This document shows, in pieces, positions 1-7,297 of a stretch of 11,224 nt of DNA. The DNA comes from DAIOEK01 sp963721445 (GTDB lineage Bacteria; Chloroflexota; Anaerolineae; Anaerolineales; Anaerolineaceae). The position numbers and the translations under genes were made by a program. The notes beneath the pieces were generated by a model. The model was not told where the DNA came from, did not search any database, and was given only the letters and a program-made list of their open reading frames with translations. The stretch lies in NCBI GenBank assembly GCA_963721445.1, contig CAVRIZ010000009.1:1-11224 (forward strand). Reading direction: 5' to 3'. The stretch's first letter is position 1, and every line of letters starts with the position of its first letter.

Positions 1-260
1 GTCACCTTCACACCAGCATCATTGTCGCCGTTCAGATTAGATGACTCTTCTGTTGCAATTGCAGTCACGTCTTTGTCTGAGCTAGCATCTATTGTTGGGC
101 TGCTGTTCGCGTCTTCTGTTGCCTCTTCTGACAGAGAAGGTGTTGGCACAATCGTTTGAGGAGTATCCGTCGCAGAAACATCTGTTGCCTTCTGGGGTGG
201 ATTGGCTGAACACGCAGCCAGTATCATCGAGATCATGATCAAAGGAACTATTTTCCGCAT
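1..260 (-). CDS. Lipoprotein N-terminus (partial, runs off left edge)
   Basis: Only the first 86 codons are in the window. The start at 258-260 (MRKIVPLIM...) gives a short basic N-terminus, a hydrophobic core and a lipobox L-A-A-C with the acylated Cys at residue 17, so the mature protein should be anchored to the outer face of the membrane. Residues 18 to about 80 are a low-complexity linker rich in Thr, Ser, Pro, Asp and Glu, the usual spacer in such lipoproteins. The folded domain would start at about the window edge (NGDNDAGVKV), so function cannot be assigned. An AGGA about 11 bases before the ATG is a fair ribosome site. It lies downstream of the DUF6326 gene on the same strand but is separated from it by a hairpin and a possible promoter, so it is probably its own unit. 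Confidence 0.8.
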   Translation of the reverse strand, partial: MRKIVPLIMISMILAACSANPPQKATDVSATDTPQTIVPTPSLSEEATEDANSSPTIDASSDKDVTAIATEESSNLNGDNDAGVKV

Positions 261-312
261 TGTTTATTTTTCCTGTTTTCCAAAGGTTGTGATGTTTTCC
301 CACTTGTGTCCT

Positions 313-341
313 GTTATACCGCCTTTGATGGGTATCTGCAA
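313..341 (-). promoter_or_regulatory. Possible promoter for the left-edge lipoprotein
   Basis: On the minus strand TTGCAG (336-341) and TATAAC (313-318) are separated by exactly 17 bases, about 52 bases before the lipoprotein ATG. The -35 matches the consensus only in its TTG; the -10 matches 5 of 6. Plausible but unproven. Confidence 0.3.
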
Positions 342-359
342 TATGAAATGTTGGGCTTC

Positions 360-396
360 GGACTCCCCTCTCGGCTGGTTCAGCCTCGGGGGCTCC
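360..396 (-). terminator. GC-rich hairpin after the MDR/DUF6326 unit
   Basis: GGCTG (373-377) and CAGCC (381-385) form a perfect inner stem with a 3-base loop. CCCC and GGGG, then GGA and TCC, pair further out with small internal loops. It lies about 50 bases past the DUF6326 stop at 448. There is no T-run on the minus strand, so it may be a transcript-end or stability hairpin rather than a classical intrinsic terminator. Confidence 0.3.
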
Positions 397-447
397 AAGA
401 GCGAGTAGTTCGCTTCCATCCTCCACCCAATCAACAACTCCACCAAT

Positions 448-813
448 TCAGCTCCACTTCCAGGCAATCCCGATGGTCAGAAGATTGAACCCCAATCCGA
501 CAGCGATCAGGAACTTATCGTATGCAGATGGATAGGTGGGCAGTCCAACCAGGTTGAAAAGGAAGAAGAAACCGGCAACGATGATATTGACCCAGCGGTT
601 GACCGGTTGAGGGAGTATCAGAGTCAGAACAATCATCAGGATCGGGGTAAGCATCAAGACAGCTACACCCATCCACATTCCCTGGGTGAAATGCACACCC
701 CCCATCTTTCCAGGTAAAATATCGCCGCTGTACAGTCGAAGGACATCATCCAGGAGATATGAAAACATGAGGGCAACCCAAATGGCCGATAGTTTGATTG
801 GCATGGCTACCAT
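448..813 (-). CDS. DUF6326-like four-helix membrane protein (copy 1)
   Basis: This 121-residue protein is almost entirely hydrophobic, with about four membrane segments (roughly residues 9-25, 47-66, 73-92, 99-117). It is recognisably a paralogue of the protein at 1859-2260. Both open with LSxxW...F.YL..DV, and both have an NRWxNII motif before the third helix. I therefore place it in the DUF6326 group, whose biochemical role is unknown. The chosen ATG at 811-813 has AGGG about 8 bases upstream (AAGGGAAAG), inside the 3' end of the preceding MDR gene. The two reading frames overlap by 7 bases (807-813), which suggests translational coupling. A Met at codon 4 is a less likely start. The frame is intact, unlike its upstream partner. 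Confidence 0.75.
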   Translation of the reverse strand: MVAMPIKLSAIWVALMFSYLLDDVLRLYSGDILPGKMGGVHFTQGMWMGVAVLMLTPILMIVLTLILPQPVNRWVNIIVAGFFFLFNLVGLPTYPSAYDKFLIAVGLGFNLLTIGIAWKWS

Positions 814-1818
814 TTTTCTTTCCCTTCAGTAGATTTCTGATCTACCACCATGATGACAACGCTGCCCCGTTTCCGTCCCGTATCTGCGTAACGATGAGCT
901 TTGGCCGTCTGCTCGAGGGGATAGCAGCGGTCGATCACCGGTTTGAGTTTCCCGTTCTCAAGCAGGTCTTTGAGGAAAACCAGATCCTCCCGGCGATCAG
1001 GTGCCACCCCGGCGATCACTTTCTTACCGCCGGTAAGCGCGGTCCAGGCCATTTGGGGAAATACCTCCACGCCACCAGCCCCGGCCAGGTATAGCCCGTT
1101 CGGCTTGAGGGAGGGTTTATATCGTACCGAATGAAGATTTACCGGGAACCATGTCAAAGATGACGTCGTACGTCAGGCCATTCCGGGTGAAATCTTCGTG
1201 CGTGTAATCGATGACATGGTCCGCGCCAAGTGACCGCACCATCTCCAGGTTCCTTGTGCTGCAAATACCCGTGACTTCAGCCCCGTAGTATTTGGCGAGT
1301 TGAACCGCATATACGCCGGTGCAACCCGAAGCGCCAATGATGAGAACCTTCTGCCCGGGTTGCAGTTTTGCTCTGTCTCTTAGAAAATAGAGGGCGGCGG
1401 TGGCGCCAAACGGGATGGAAGCCGCTTCTGCATAGGTCAAATTGGTCGGTTTCAGGATCAGATTGGTGTCTTCAGCCATGCAGATATATTCGGCATACGC
1501 GCCAAATTTTATACTCGTACCAAAGACCTGATCACCAACCTTTAACTGTTTGACATCCTTGCCTACATCCACAATTTCACCCGACAACTCAACACCAAGG
1601 ACAGGTTGCCTGGGTTTCCGAAACCCGAACGCCAAGCGCGACAACAAACCATATCCAGGCGGGATGAAGGTAAAACCGCGTGCGTTGCAGTCCCCAGCGG
1701 TGACGGATGTGGCGTGGACTTTGATCAACACATCTTTGTCACTGGGGGTAGGCTTTTCAACTTCCTGGAGATGCAGAACATCGGCAGGGCCGTACTCGGT
1801 ATACACAATTGCTTTCAT
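807..1818 (-). CDS. Zinc-free MDR family NAD(P)-dependent alcohol dehydrogenase/quinone reductase, frameshifted
   Basis: About 336 residues once one base is removed, normal for the family. Residues 1-130 form the GroES-like domain (MKAIVYTEYGPADVL start, ...GVELSGEIVDVG..V..LKVGDQVFG). A Rossmann domain follows, with the nucleotide-binding loop GASGCTG at 162-168 and then AVQLAK. The structural-zinc cysteines are absent, as in the quinone oxidoreductase-like branch; the substrate is unknown. The first frame ends early at 1117 (...GKSSFGTI); the second carries RYKPSLKPNGLYL... to the stop at 807. Deleting one G of GG at 1127-1128 joins them as ...GKSSFVRYKPSLKPNG. A Pro inserted in FDMVPGKSS is also unusual. 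The ATG at 1816-1818 has GGAG 6 bases upstream; a TTG at 1830 is rejected. It sits 40 bases after one DUF6326 gene and overlaps the next. Possible pseudogene, more likely a sequence error. Confidence 0.88.
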
Positions 1819-1858
1819 GGGATTCTCCAAATCTCTTGTATGTCACCAAATACGTGAT

Positions 1859-2260
1859 TTACGCTTCAGGGTTACGCCATGTGATGGCATACCAGGTAAT
1901 GAACAAAGTGCAAACAATTTCTATGCTCGAAAACATGATTGTGAAAGGTAGCGGCGCTTCCCCAGTGATTGACCAGGTAACAAATGCTGTGTGGAAGATA
2001 CCGGCGATGATGTTTGCCCAGCGATTTGCACCGTATTTCAAGATCCTGGATAGGAGAACCATTGCGATTGCAGTTTCCATCATGATCGCGAATGCCAACA
2101 CAAGCTCCTGTGGCATAAGGAAGGTTTGCTTCAAGGCAGTCGAATTAAAAAATACTGTAAATACATCCGCATAAAGATAGTTGAACAGCGCGAATATCCA
2201 AAGGGTTGATAACACTACTTTCTTATCTTTTATTACCGAGGTCATCCTGTTTGTATTCAT
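1859..2260 (-). CDS. DUF6326 family membrane protein (copy 2)
   Basis: A complete 133-residue protein with a short charged N-terminus (MNTNRMTSVIKDKK) and about four membrane helices (roughly 17-37, 48-70, 79-98, 104-125). The loop motif GANRWANIIAG around residues 76-86 and the ending WYAITW are what I recognise as DUF6326. The molecular function is unknown. The ATG at 2258-2260 has AAAGGA about 8 bases upstream. The stop lies 40 bases before the MDR start, so the two are very likely cotranscribed. Copy 1 (448-813) lies on the other side of the MDR gene, giving a DUF6326-MDR-DUF6326 sandwich. The copies are clearly diverged, so this is not a recent duplication. Confidence 0.8.
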   Translation of the reverse strand: MNTNRMTSVIKDKKVVLSTLWIFALFNYLYADVFTVFFNSTALKQTFLMPQELVLAFAIMMETAIAMVLLSRILKYGANRWANIIAGIFHTAFVTWSITGEAPLPFTIMFSSIEIVCTLFITWYAITWRNPEA

Positions 2261-2330
2261 TTTTTGTGTCCTTTTATTGAACGATTGGTATGATTTTGAT
2301 TGAACTGAGCGAGAATAAAATTGTGATCTC

Positions 2331-2347
2331 TACCCGGTTACCGGGTA
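2331..2347. promoter_or_regulatory. 17-bp perfect palindrome upstream of DUF6326 copy 2
   Basis: TACCCGGT and ACCGGGTA flank a single T, giving 8-bp perfect arms. The site lies about 70 bases before the DUF6326 start, in the 141-base gap after the small protein gene. It could be an operator for a dimeric regulator or, as RNA, a strong small hairpin. No T-run follows directly on either strand, so an intrinsic terminator is less likely. Confidence 0.4.
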
Positions 2348-2401
2348 TTGAAATGGGCAAAAATTGATATTGAGGTCAATACTCCTTTCCATGCAGCTAA
2401 A

Positions 2402-2698
2402 TTACATCTTGGCATCTGATTGATCCGCCTGGCCTTCCCTTGAATGTCTCCGATGTGGGAGTGTAGTCGTTTGGCCGGGTTCAACAGGGGTGACCGAGAT
2501 CAACGGCAAACCTAAATCGCGCACTTTTTTGAACAATCCATGCAACGCAGCCTGGTCTACTACCGGACCAGTTAATAGCGTATCGCCATTCTCATCGTGC
2601 GTGATGGTCAGGCCTTCGAACCAATCCACCCATTGAGAACCCAGATGACCTTTGATCTTGATCTGATAACTTGTTGGCTGAGTTCGAGCTGGTTCCAT
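2402..2698 (-). CDS. Small conserved protein of unknown function beside LuxR regulator
   Basis: About 98 residues, soluble, no signal peptide. The core (residues about 8-70) reads like a small alpha/beta domain: YQIKIKGHL...WVDWF, then LTITHDENGDTLLTGPVVDQAALHGL and KVRDLGLPLISV. From memory, short proteins with this TGPVVDQAALHGLL.KVRDL.L.L.SV pattern are common beside MalT-like regulators in Chloroflexota; no function is established. The Lys/Arg/His-rich tail after PVEPGQ (about 25 residues) is longer than I expect and may be unstructured or lineage-specific. I start it at ATG 2696-2698; a GTG two codons earlier is equally open, and neither has a strong ribosome site. It lies 81 bases downstream of the LuxR stop on the same strand, suggesting cotranscription or shared control. 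Confidence 0.75.
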   Translation of the reverse strand: MEPARTQPTSYQIKIKGHLGSQWVDWFEGLTITHDENGDTLLTGPVVDQAALHGLFKKVRDLGLPLISVTPVEPGQTTTLPHRRHSREGQADQSDAKM

Positions 2699-2779
2699 GA
2701 ACACAACTATACCGGCAGGAAGGTATTGTCGGGTAGCGACTTAAGTATGGTTCGGGAGTATTGTTTTTGGGGGAAGGAA

Positions 2780-5513
2780 TTACAGCAAGCCGAGCTCGCG
2801 GGCGCGCGCTACTGCTTCAGAGCGATTCTTTGCCTGCAATTTGCCAAAGATGCGCAGGTTGTGTCCTTTGACCGTACTCAACGCCAGGACAAGGCGCTGA
2901 CTAATTTCGGTATTTGTGAGTCCCTGTGCGACCATGCGCAGTACTTCCAGCTCGCGCTCACTCAACGGCTCGATCATCTCCGAATTTTTGGAATGAGTCA
3001 TTGACTGCTTCTTATCTGTCAGTTCGAAGGCGGAAAGCAATTTTTCCACATACACATGCAATGGATTGCCCTGGCTGTTCGATTGTCTCATGATCTGGGT
3101 CTGGTAATGGGATAGCAGCAATCGCACAGCCTCGCCTTCATCCACAAAGAGCCGAAGATAGCCTTCCGGTTCGGCCAGTGTCAGGGCGCGCTCCAATGCC
3201 ACAAATGCCAGGGGATGATTTCCCTGCGCCTGGTGAGCGAGCGCCTGTACCACCAAGATTTCAATGATGCTGTCGATCCGACTTTGGGCTTCGGCTGCTT
3301 TTAAAAGGCGCTCCAATAAACTGATTGCCTGAAGGAAAGAGTACCTCCCCTGACGGCCTTTATTTTCGGCCAGTAGAATCCGGGCCAGGGTTATATGCTC
3401 GAACTCGCCCAGGTAGCTGATCTCATCGTCTGCTGTCAGCCCCCGCTTACGCGCCCATTCCCGGGCTTTCGTCCAGCCGGCCTTGCTTGAGATACACCTT
3501 CGCTTTCAAGGCTTCGGTCGGGCGGACATCCGGTATCGGGGTCTTGACATATGCGCGACTGGCTTCATCTAACTCGAGCAGTGTTGCTTCCAAGTCTCCC
3601 CGGGATTCATTGCGCCTGGCTTGGGCGATATGCCAGCGGTAGGACCAGTCGACCAGCGTTGTTTGCTTACTCATCTCTCTGGCTTTTTGGAGGTGTTCCG
3701 CAGACGCTGCGTCTTCCCCCATCTCATGCCGGATCATCGCCAACCCTAAATGATGGTGAGCGGTGATGCTCTGGGCATCTTTGCCATGTTTTGAGGCAAT
3801 TTCTAACGCCTGCTGGTAGGTTTTAATGGCTTCGCGGAGACGTCCCAGGCCAATTTGGATATCCGCCAAGGCAAATGCGCTGGCAACGAAAAACACAATG
3901 TTGCCCACCTTTTGCATACTATCCATCCAATCGCCCAGGGCAATACGAGCGGACTCCAGGTCTCCTCTTGTCCAGTGGGTGACCTCCAACATGATCGTTG
4001 CCTGAGCCCGCCTGAAAAGGTCATCATCAGGGATGAGTTGGAGCGCCAGTTCGGCATATTTCACCGTGCCAGAAAGATCGCCCTGAACCTGTGCATTGTA
4101 AGCGCGGGTCATGGCAATAATTGCCGGTAATGGTTTTAGCTGCGCTTCATCCACCACAATTGACTCTTCTGATGAACCATTCAGACACCGTTCGACATCC
4201 TGCAGGCAAGTCTCGCTGGCCTCAGGTTCGCCGGCATCCATGAACGCTTGGGCCATCTGGGTACTGAGTACCGGGCGGATACGAATGATCTCTTTCGGCA
4301 GGTTCTTGACCCAACCCAGCCAGGCAGCCGATTGGAACCGACCCTGCATACCTTGCCAGGCAGACTCAGCCAACCCTGCTGCCCGATTAAAATTACCAGC
4401 AGTAAAAGTGTGGTGAAAAGCTTTGGCAAAATCCCCAAACTCTTCAAACCATATACTGGCGCGGATATGAAATTCTGCGATTTCGACGGGTGGAAGCCTT
4501 TGTCCCAACCGTTGGCGCAGCAAATCAGCAAAGAGATGGTGATAGCGGTACCAGCGCCGCTCGTTATCCAAGGGGACAATGAACAAGTTGGCGTGGTCGA
4601 GATATTCCAGGATTTCCTGCCCCGAAGCAGAGGGAGAACCCAAAACCGCATCACATAGTGGACCCGACAAAAGGTCGAGGATGGATGTATGCAGCAAAAA
4701 AGTCTGGATGTTTTCAGGTTGCTGGTGCAAGACTTCTTCGATCAGGTAATCCAATACGAAATGATGGCTGCCGGTGAAAGATTCGATGAAGGTTGCAGGA
4801 TCTTGGAGACCATTCATTGAGATCGCGGCTAATTGTAAGCCGGCGATCCAGCCTTCAGTACGGGTCTCAAGTGCGGCGATTTCTTGAGCGGAAAGGTTCA
4901 TACCCATCATCCCATTGAGAAAATCAGCGGCTTCGGCGGGGGTAAAACGCAAATCGGAAGCACGAAGTTCAGTTAATTGACCCCGAGCGCGTAAGTGTGC
5001 AAGGGGAAGGTGTGGGTCTTCACGGGTAGTGATGACTAGATGCATCTGTGGTGGCAGGTGTTTGAGGAGAAAACTGAGAGCTTCATCAACCGGTTTGGAA
5101 TCAACCACATGGTAGTCATCCAGGACGAGGATGAAATTATCCTGCAGAGCAGCCATCTCATTGAGCAAGGTTGTCAGAATCGATTCGGTCGGTGAGGGTT
5201 GGGGAGATTCTAGAGCAGCCCTAACCCCTTTCCCAATGTTTGGTGCGATTGTCTCCACCGAAGTAACGACGTATATCACAAACCGGGTGACGTCGTTATC
5301 TCTCTCATCCAATGACAACCAGGCTATAGGGTGTCCAAATATTGCAGCCCATTCGCTGACCAGTGTGGTTTTACCGAACCCAGCTGGAGCCGAGATAAGG
5401 GTTAGTTTGCTTTGGAGACTTTCATCCAGGCGATCGATTAGGCGGGGGCGGAGGACAACCTTTTGTCGAGGTGGGGGAATATAAAGTTTGGTGAGGAGAA
5501 GGGGTTCAGACAT
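2780..5513 (-). CDS. MalT-like large ATP-binding LuxR (LAL) transcriptional regulator, frameshifted
   Basis: With one base removed this is a 910-residue regulator, the usual length for LAL/MalT-like proteins. The N-terminus MSEPLLLTKLYIPPPR is typical of the family. A STAND-type NTPase follows: Walker A APAGFGKT at 42-49, Walker B ILVLDD at 128-133 and TTRED at 162-166. Residues about 330-780 form a TPR-like helical region, probably the inducer or partner sensor. The last 63 residues are a LuxR helix-turn-helix (LSERELEVLRMVAQGLTN...STVKGHN..RIFGKL). The first frame stops at 3447 after an off-family tail; the second runs from about 3467 to 2780. Removing one A of AAA (3467-3469) restores GRLDEAREWARKRGL. 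It probably acts as an ATP- and ligand-controlled activator. It heads the same-strand cluster of small protein, DUF6326 and MDR genes, its likely targets. No ribosome site precedes the ATG. Confidence 0.92.
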
Positions 5514-5524
5514 TCTATAAATTA

Positions 5525-5530
5525 ATTATA
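5525..5530 (-). promoter_or_regulatory. Candidate -10 box of the LuxR regulator gene
   Basis: A perfect TATAAT on the minus strand lies 11 bases before the LuxR ATG. Initiation about 7 bases downstream would leave only a few bases of 5' leader, which fits the absence of a Shine-Dalgarno sequence. I see no convincing -35 at the expected distance. Confidence 0.35.
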
Positions 5531-5734
5531 CATCACGCCTTAAAGGAGCGGGTGGGTAAATAAAGGAATAATCAAACCGAATAAGGATAACCATTAAGAA
5601 CCCGCGTGGAGGAGCCTTTTTACGTATGCCAATCGACTAAATGATATGATATCAGACTGCAGCTTCCTGAGGTTTGCGAAGCATCCCGTGATGAAGCAAG
5701 ATAAAGGGTTATATGACAGGATTCAGGAGCATTA

Positions 5735-5779
5735 CTCATAACCCGGAGGTACTAGGTTCGAATCCTAGCCCCGCTACTA
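5735..5779 (+). tRNA. tRNA-Met-like 3' half (fragment; 5' half missing)
   Basis: The sequence follows a tRNA from the anticodon loop onward: loop CTCATAA with anticodon CAT (5737-5739), 3' anticodon stem CCCGG (5742-5746) and variable loop AGGTA. The T stem CTAGG/CCTAG (5752-5756, 5764-5768) encloses the loop TTCGAAT, followed by acceptor strand CCCCGCT (5769-5775) and discriminator A. The end reads CTA where a mature tRNA has CCA. The three consecutive C in the anticodon stem resemble initiator tRNA-fMet. The upstream bases cannot form the partner strands: no CCGGG precedes the anticodon loop, and no AGCGGGG acceptor strand or D arm lies at the right distance. It is therefore a remnant, as left when an element recombines into a tRNA gene or when the 5' half is deleted. 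A tRNA-Ile2 (CAT) origin cannot be excluded. Confidence 0.75.
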
Positions 5780-5806
5780 AAAAACGACCAGTCCTGGTCG
5801 TTTTTC
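5780..5806 (+). terminator. Intrinsic terminator directly after the tRNA fragment
   Basis: CGACCA (5785-5790) pairs with TGGTCG (5795-5800) around GTCC. The stem is extended by five A:T pairs (5780-5784 with 5801-5805), and more T follows. Because A and T runs flank both sides it could act in either direction. It directly follows the tRNA remnant and was probably the original terminator of that tRNA gene. Confidence 0.8.
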
Positions 5807-5981
5807 TTTTGTTCATGTAGGAAGGACGAAGCTATAAGGCTGAAATCCAACTATCAATCCCAAGGGGGCGGACATGGTTATGGGTCGTTCGGGTAATATT
5901 CAGGAGCCACCGTGTTTGTTGAGAGTTGGGTTTTACATAGATCGCTCAACCCAACCTAACACTTGTTTTGGCGGGAATCGG

Positions 5982-6552
5982 TCAAAAGACCAGTGGGAGC
6001 AATCTTTTTGTCCGGTTTTGATAATTCAAGTAATTCTTCACCCAATTGTTCAAGCATAAATCTTTCCTCTACTTTTATTCGATAGAGATATGCAAGCGTA
6101 ATCGGAACCATCATGGCTACTATTGATAACCAATTGGATATCGAAATGGAGATCCCCAGGAAAATGATTATTTGTCCAAGATACCCGGGATGTCTGATGA
6201 ATTTATATAAGCCGGTTTCGATTATTTGATGGTTCTCGACTTTTGCGACTGAGTATGTGAAAAACTGCCTAAGAGTCAGTATGGAATGAATTCGTATCAT
6301 CAACCCAATTACAAACAATGTCATTCCAATAACAAATAAAGTATTCCAATAATAAATCCTACCCAGTTTTGTTGTACCTATTGCAAACGACAGAAAGAAT
6401 CCAATCGTTATTAGAATATATAACAACCGTAAGCTGCCTTTATCTTTTGAAGCAGTGACTTTGTTGTTTCTTCTCTGTCGTAAATTCAAGAATACTTCAA
6501 AGAAGCCATACAGGTAGGATACGGCAATAATACTGATTATTTTGGGGTCCAT
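5982..6552 (-). CDS. Isoprenylcysteine carboxyl methyltransferase (ICMT/PEMT) family membrane protein, frameshifted near the end
   Basis: With one base removed the protein is 189 residues, with about five membrane segments. It carries the family signature GLYKFIRHPGYLGQ (residues about 114-127; RHPGY is the SAM-binding region) and RIKVEERFMLEQLG (about 158-171). Relatives methylate prenylcysteines or lipid amines; the bacterial substrate is unknown. As it stands the frame ends at 5956 with a non-family tail (EELLELSKPDKKIAPT...). Dropping one base at 6032-6033 gives GEEYLNYQNRTKRLLPLVF and a stop at 5982-5984, exactly the family's usual ending. That is strong evidence that the extra base is spurious or a recent lesion. 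The ATG at 6550-6552 follows GAAGGA at a somewhat long spacing. A palindrome lies just upstream. It is 139 bases downstream of a lipoprotein gene on the same strand. Confidence 0.85.
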
Positions 6553-6567
6553 CGTTTGCTTTCCTTC

Positions 6568-6588
6568 TTATGTGAGACGATCACATAA
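6568..6588. promoter_or_regulatory. Palindromic site just upstream of the methyltransferase gene
   Basis: TTATGTGA (6568-6575) and TCACATAA (6581-6588) are perfect 8-bp inverted arms around a 5-base spacer, 15 bases before the ATG. The TGTGA/TCACA cores recall CRP/FNR-type sites, but those usually have a 6-base spacer. It may be an operator, or a hairpin that affects ribosome access. Confidence 0.4.
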
Positions 6589-6691
6589 TGTATACGAGTA
6601 AAGCCCTGATAAGGTTGAATTAATTATTGGTATTCCACCTGATAGGTGCAACTTTTGTTGACTGGTTGGGGAGAAGTGGAAACATCATTAA

Positions 6692-7204
6692 CTATAGTTC
6701 TTCCTCGATATTAAGATCAATGGGAGAGTTCCCTTTCCAATATAATGTGTAGGTTTTCGGTAAAGGTTGGAATACTGTGAATCCCATTACAAATTCATCC
6801 TCATTAAGCCAGCCTCCCATCCCGCTATAAAATAACTGTGAACCATCATCTCTAAGGATATAGATTTCGCTTCGATTATCTGTGACCATAGATTGAAAAG
6901 ATTCGACTGAAAACTCGCCCATAACCAACTTTTCCATTCCAGGTCGAGCCAATTCCACCAGCAGAAATTTATCTCCGGGAGGAGCCTTTGTATCACGTGC
7001 TTCGTCGACCAGGCGTGCCGAAACAATAATAAAATCACCCATGGTTGTATTTAGAAGCGGAAACTCAGTATCCGTAGTTGAAGTTGGTGTGCTTACTACT
7101 GCAGTATTTTCAATTTTTGGCGTTGAGGTCATGAATGACGATGGTGTACAAGCCGTTATGATACTTGCGATTGCAAGTATTATGACTTTCGCTTTGGTTT
7201 TCAT
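6692..7204 (-). CDS. Lipoprotein with DUF4352-like beta-rich domain (tentative)
   Basis: 170 residues. The signal peptide MKTKAKVIILAIASI ends in lipobox I-T-A-C with Cys at residue 19. A Thr/Ser/Pro linker (about 20-50) precedes a single folded domain of about 115 residues. That domain alternates beta-strand-like segments: MGDFIIVSARLVDEA, GDKFLLVELARPG, EIYILRDDGSQLFYS and TYTLYWKGNSPIDL. This resembles the immunoglobulin-like extracellular domains collected under DUF4352, but I offer that only as a fold-level guess. The start at 7202-7204 has AAGGG 7 bases upstream; a longer frame to 7279 has no signal-peptide start and is rejected. It lies 93 bases after the FG-GAP lipoprotein gene on the same strand, so the two may be cotranscribed surface proteins. 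The frame is intact. Confidence 0.75.
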   Translation of the reverse strand: MKTKAKVIILAIASIITACTPSSFMTSTPKIENTAVVSTPTSTTDTEFPLLNTTMGDFIIVSARLVDEARDTKAPPGDKFLLVELARPGMEKLVMGEFSVESFQSMVTDNRSEIYILRDDGSQLFYSGMGGWLNEDEFVMGFTVFQPLPKTYTLYWKGNSPIDLNIEEEL

Positions 7205-7297
7205 CTTAATCCCTTCAAGTATTTTTAGTAGATTGGATAATGTTGGAGACAACCTGCATAATGATCTCATTCCCATCAAGAAATCAGGATCTATTAT

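Larger units (their letters stand above)
5514..5981. other. Intergenic region with tRNA remnant, no protein gene
   Basis: This 468-base gap between the LuxR start and the methyltransferase stop contains the LuxR -10 candidate, the tRNA fragment and its terminator. GGGTTAT (5706-5712) is the perfect inverse of ATAACCC inside the tRNA fragment (5738-5744). GTTGGGTT/AACCCAAC (5925-5932, 5948-5955) could form a stem with a 15-base loop just past the methyltransferase gene on the minus strand. I see no other gene here. Confidence 0.6.

Noticed and set aside
82..426. Minus-strand open frame of 114 codons overlapping the left-edge lipoprotein
   Set aside because: It is out of frame with the lipoprotein, whose signal peptide and lipobox are clear, and its Arg/Asn-rich protein resembles nothing.
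1819..1830. Alternative TTG start of the MDR gene
   Set aside because: The GGAG ribosome site lies inside this extension at the right distance from the ATG at 1816-1818, and the family normally begins MKAIVY.
3803..4658. Long overlapping frames on both strands inside the regulator gene
   Set aside because: They are shadows of the well-supported regulator frame.
6637..6660. Adjacent small inverted repeats CACCT-GAT-AGGTG and CAAC-TTTT-GTTG after the lipoprotein gene
   Set aside because: Stems are only 4-5 bp and lack a T-run on the minus strand, so a terminator call is not justified.
7205..7279. Longer N-terminus for the lipoprotein at 6692-7204
   Set aside because: The extension would put the signal peptide in the interior of the protein; the internal ATG has its own AAGGG site and gives a proper lipobox distance.
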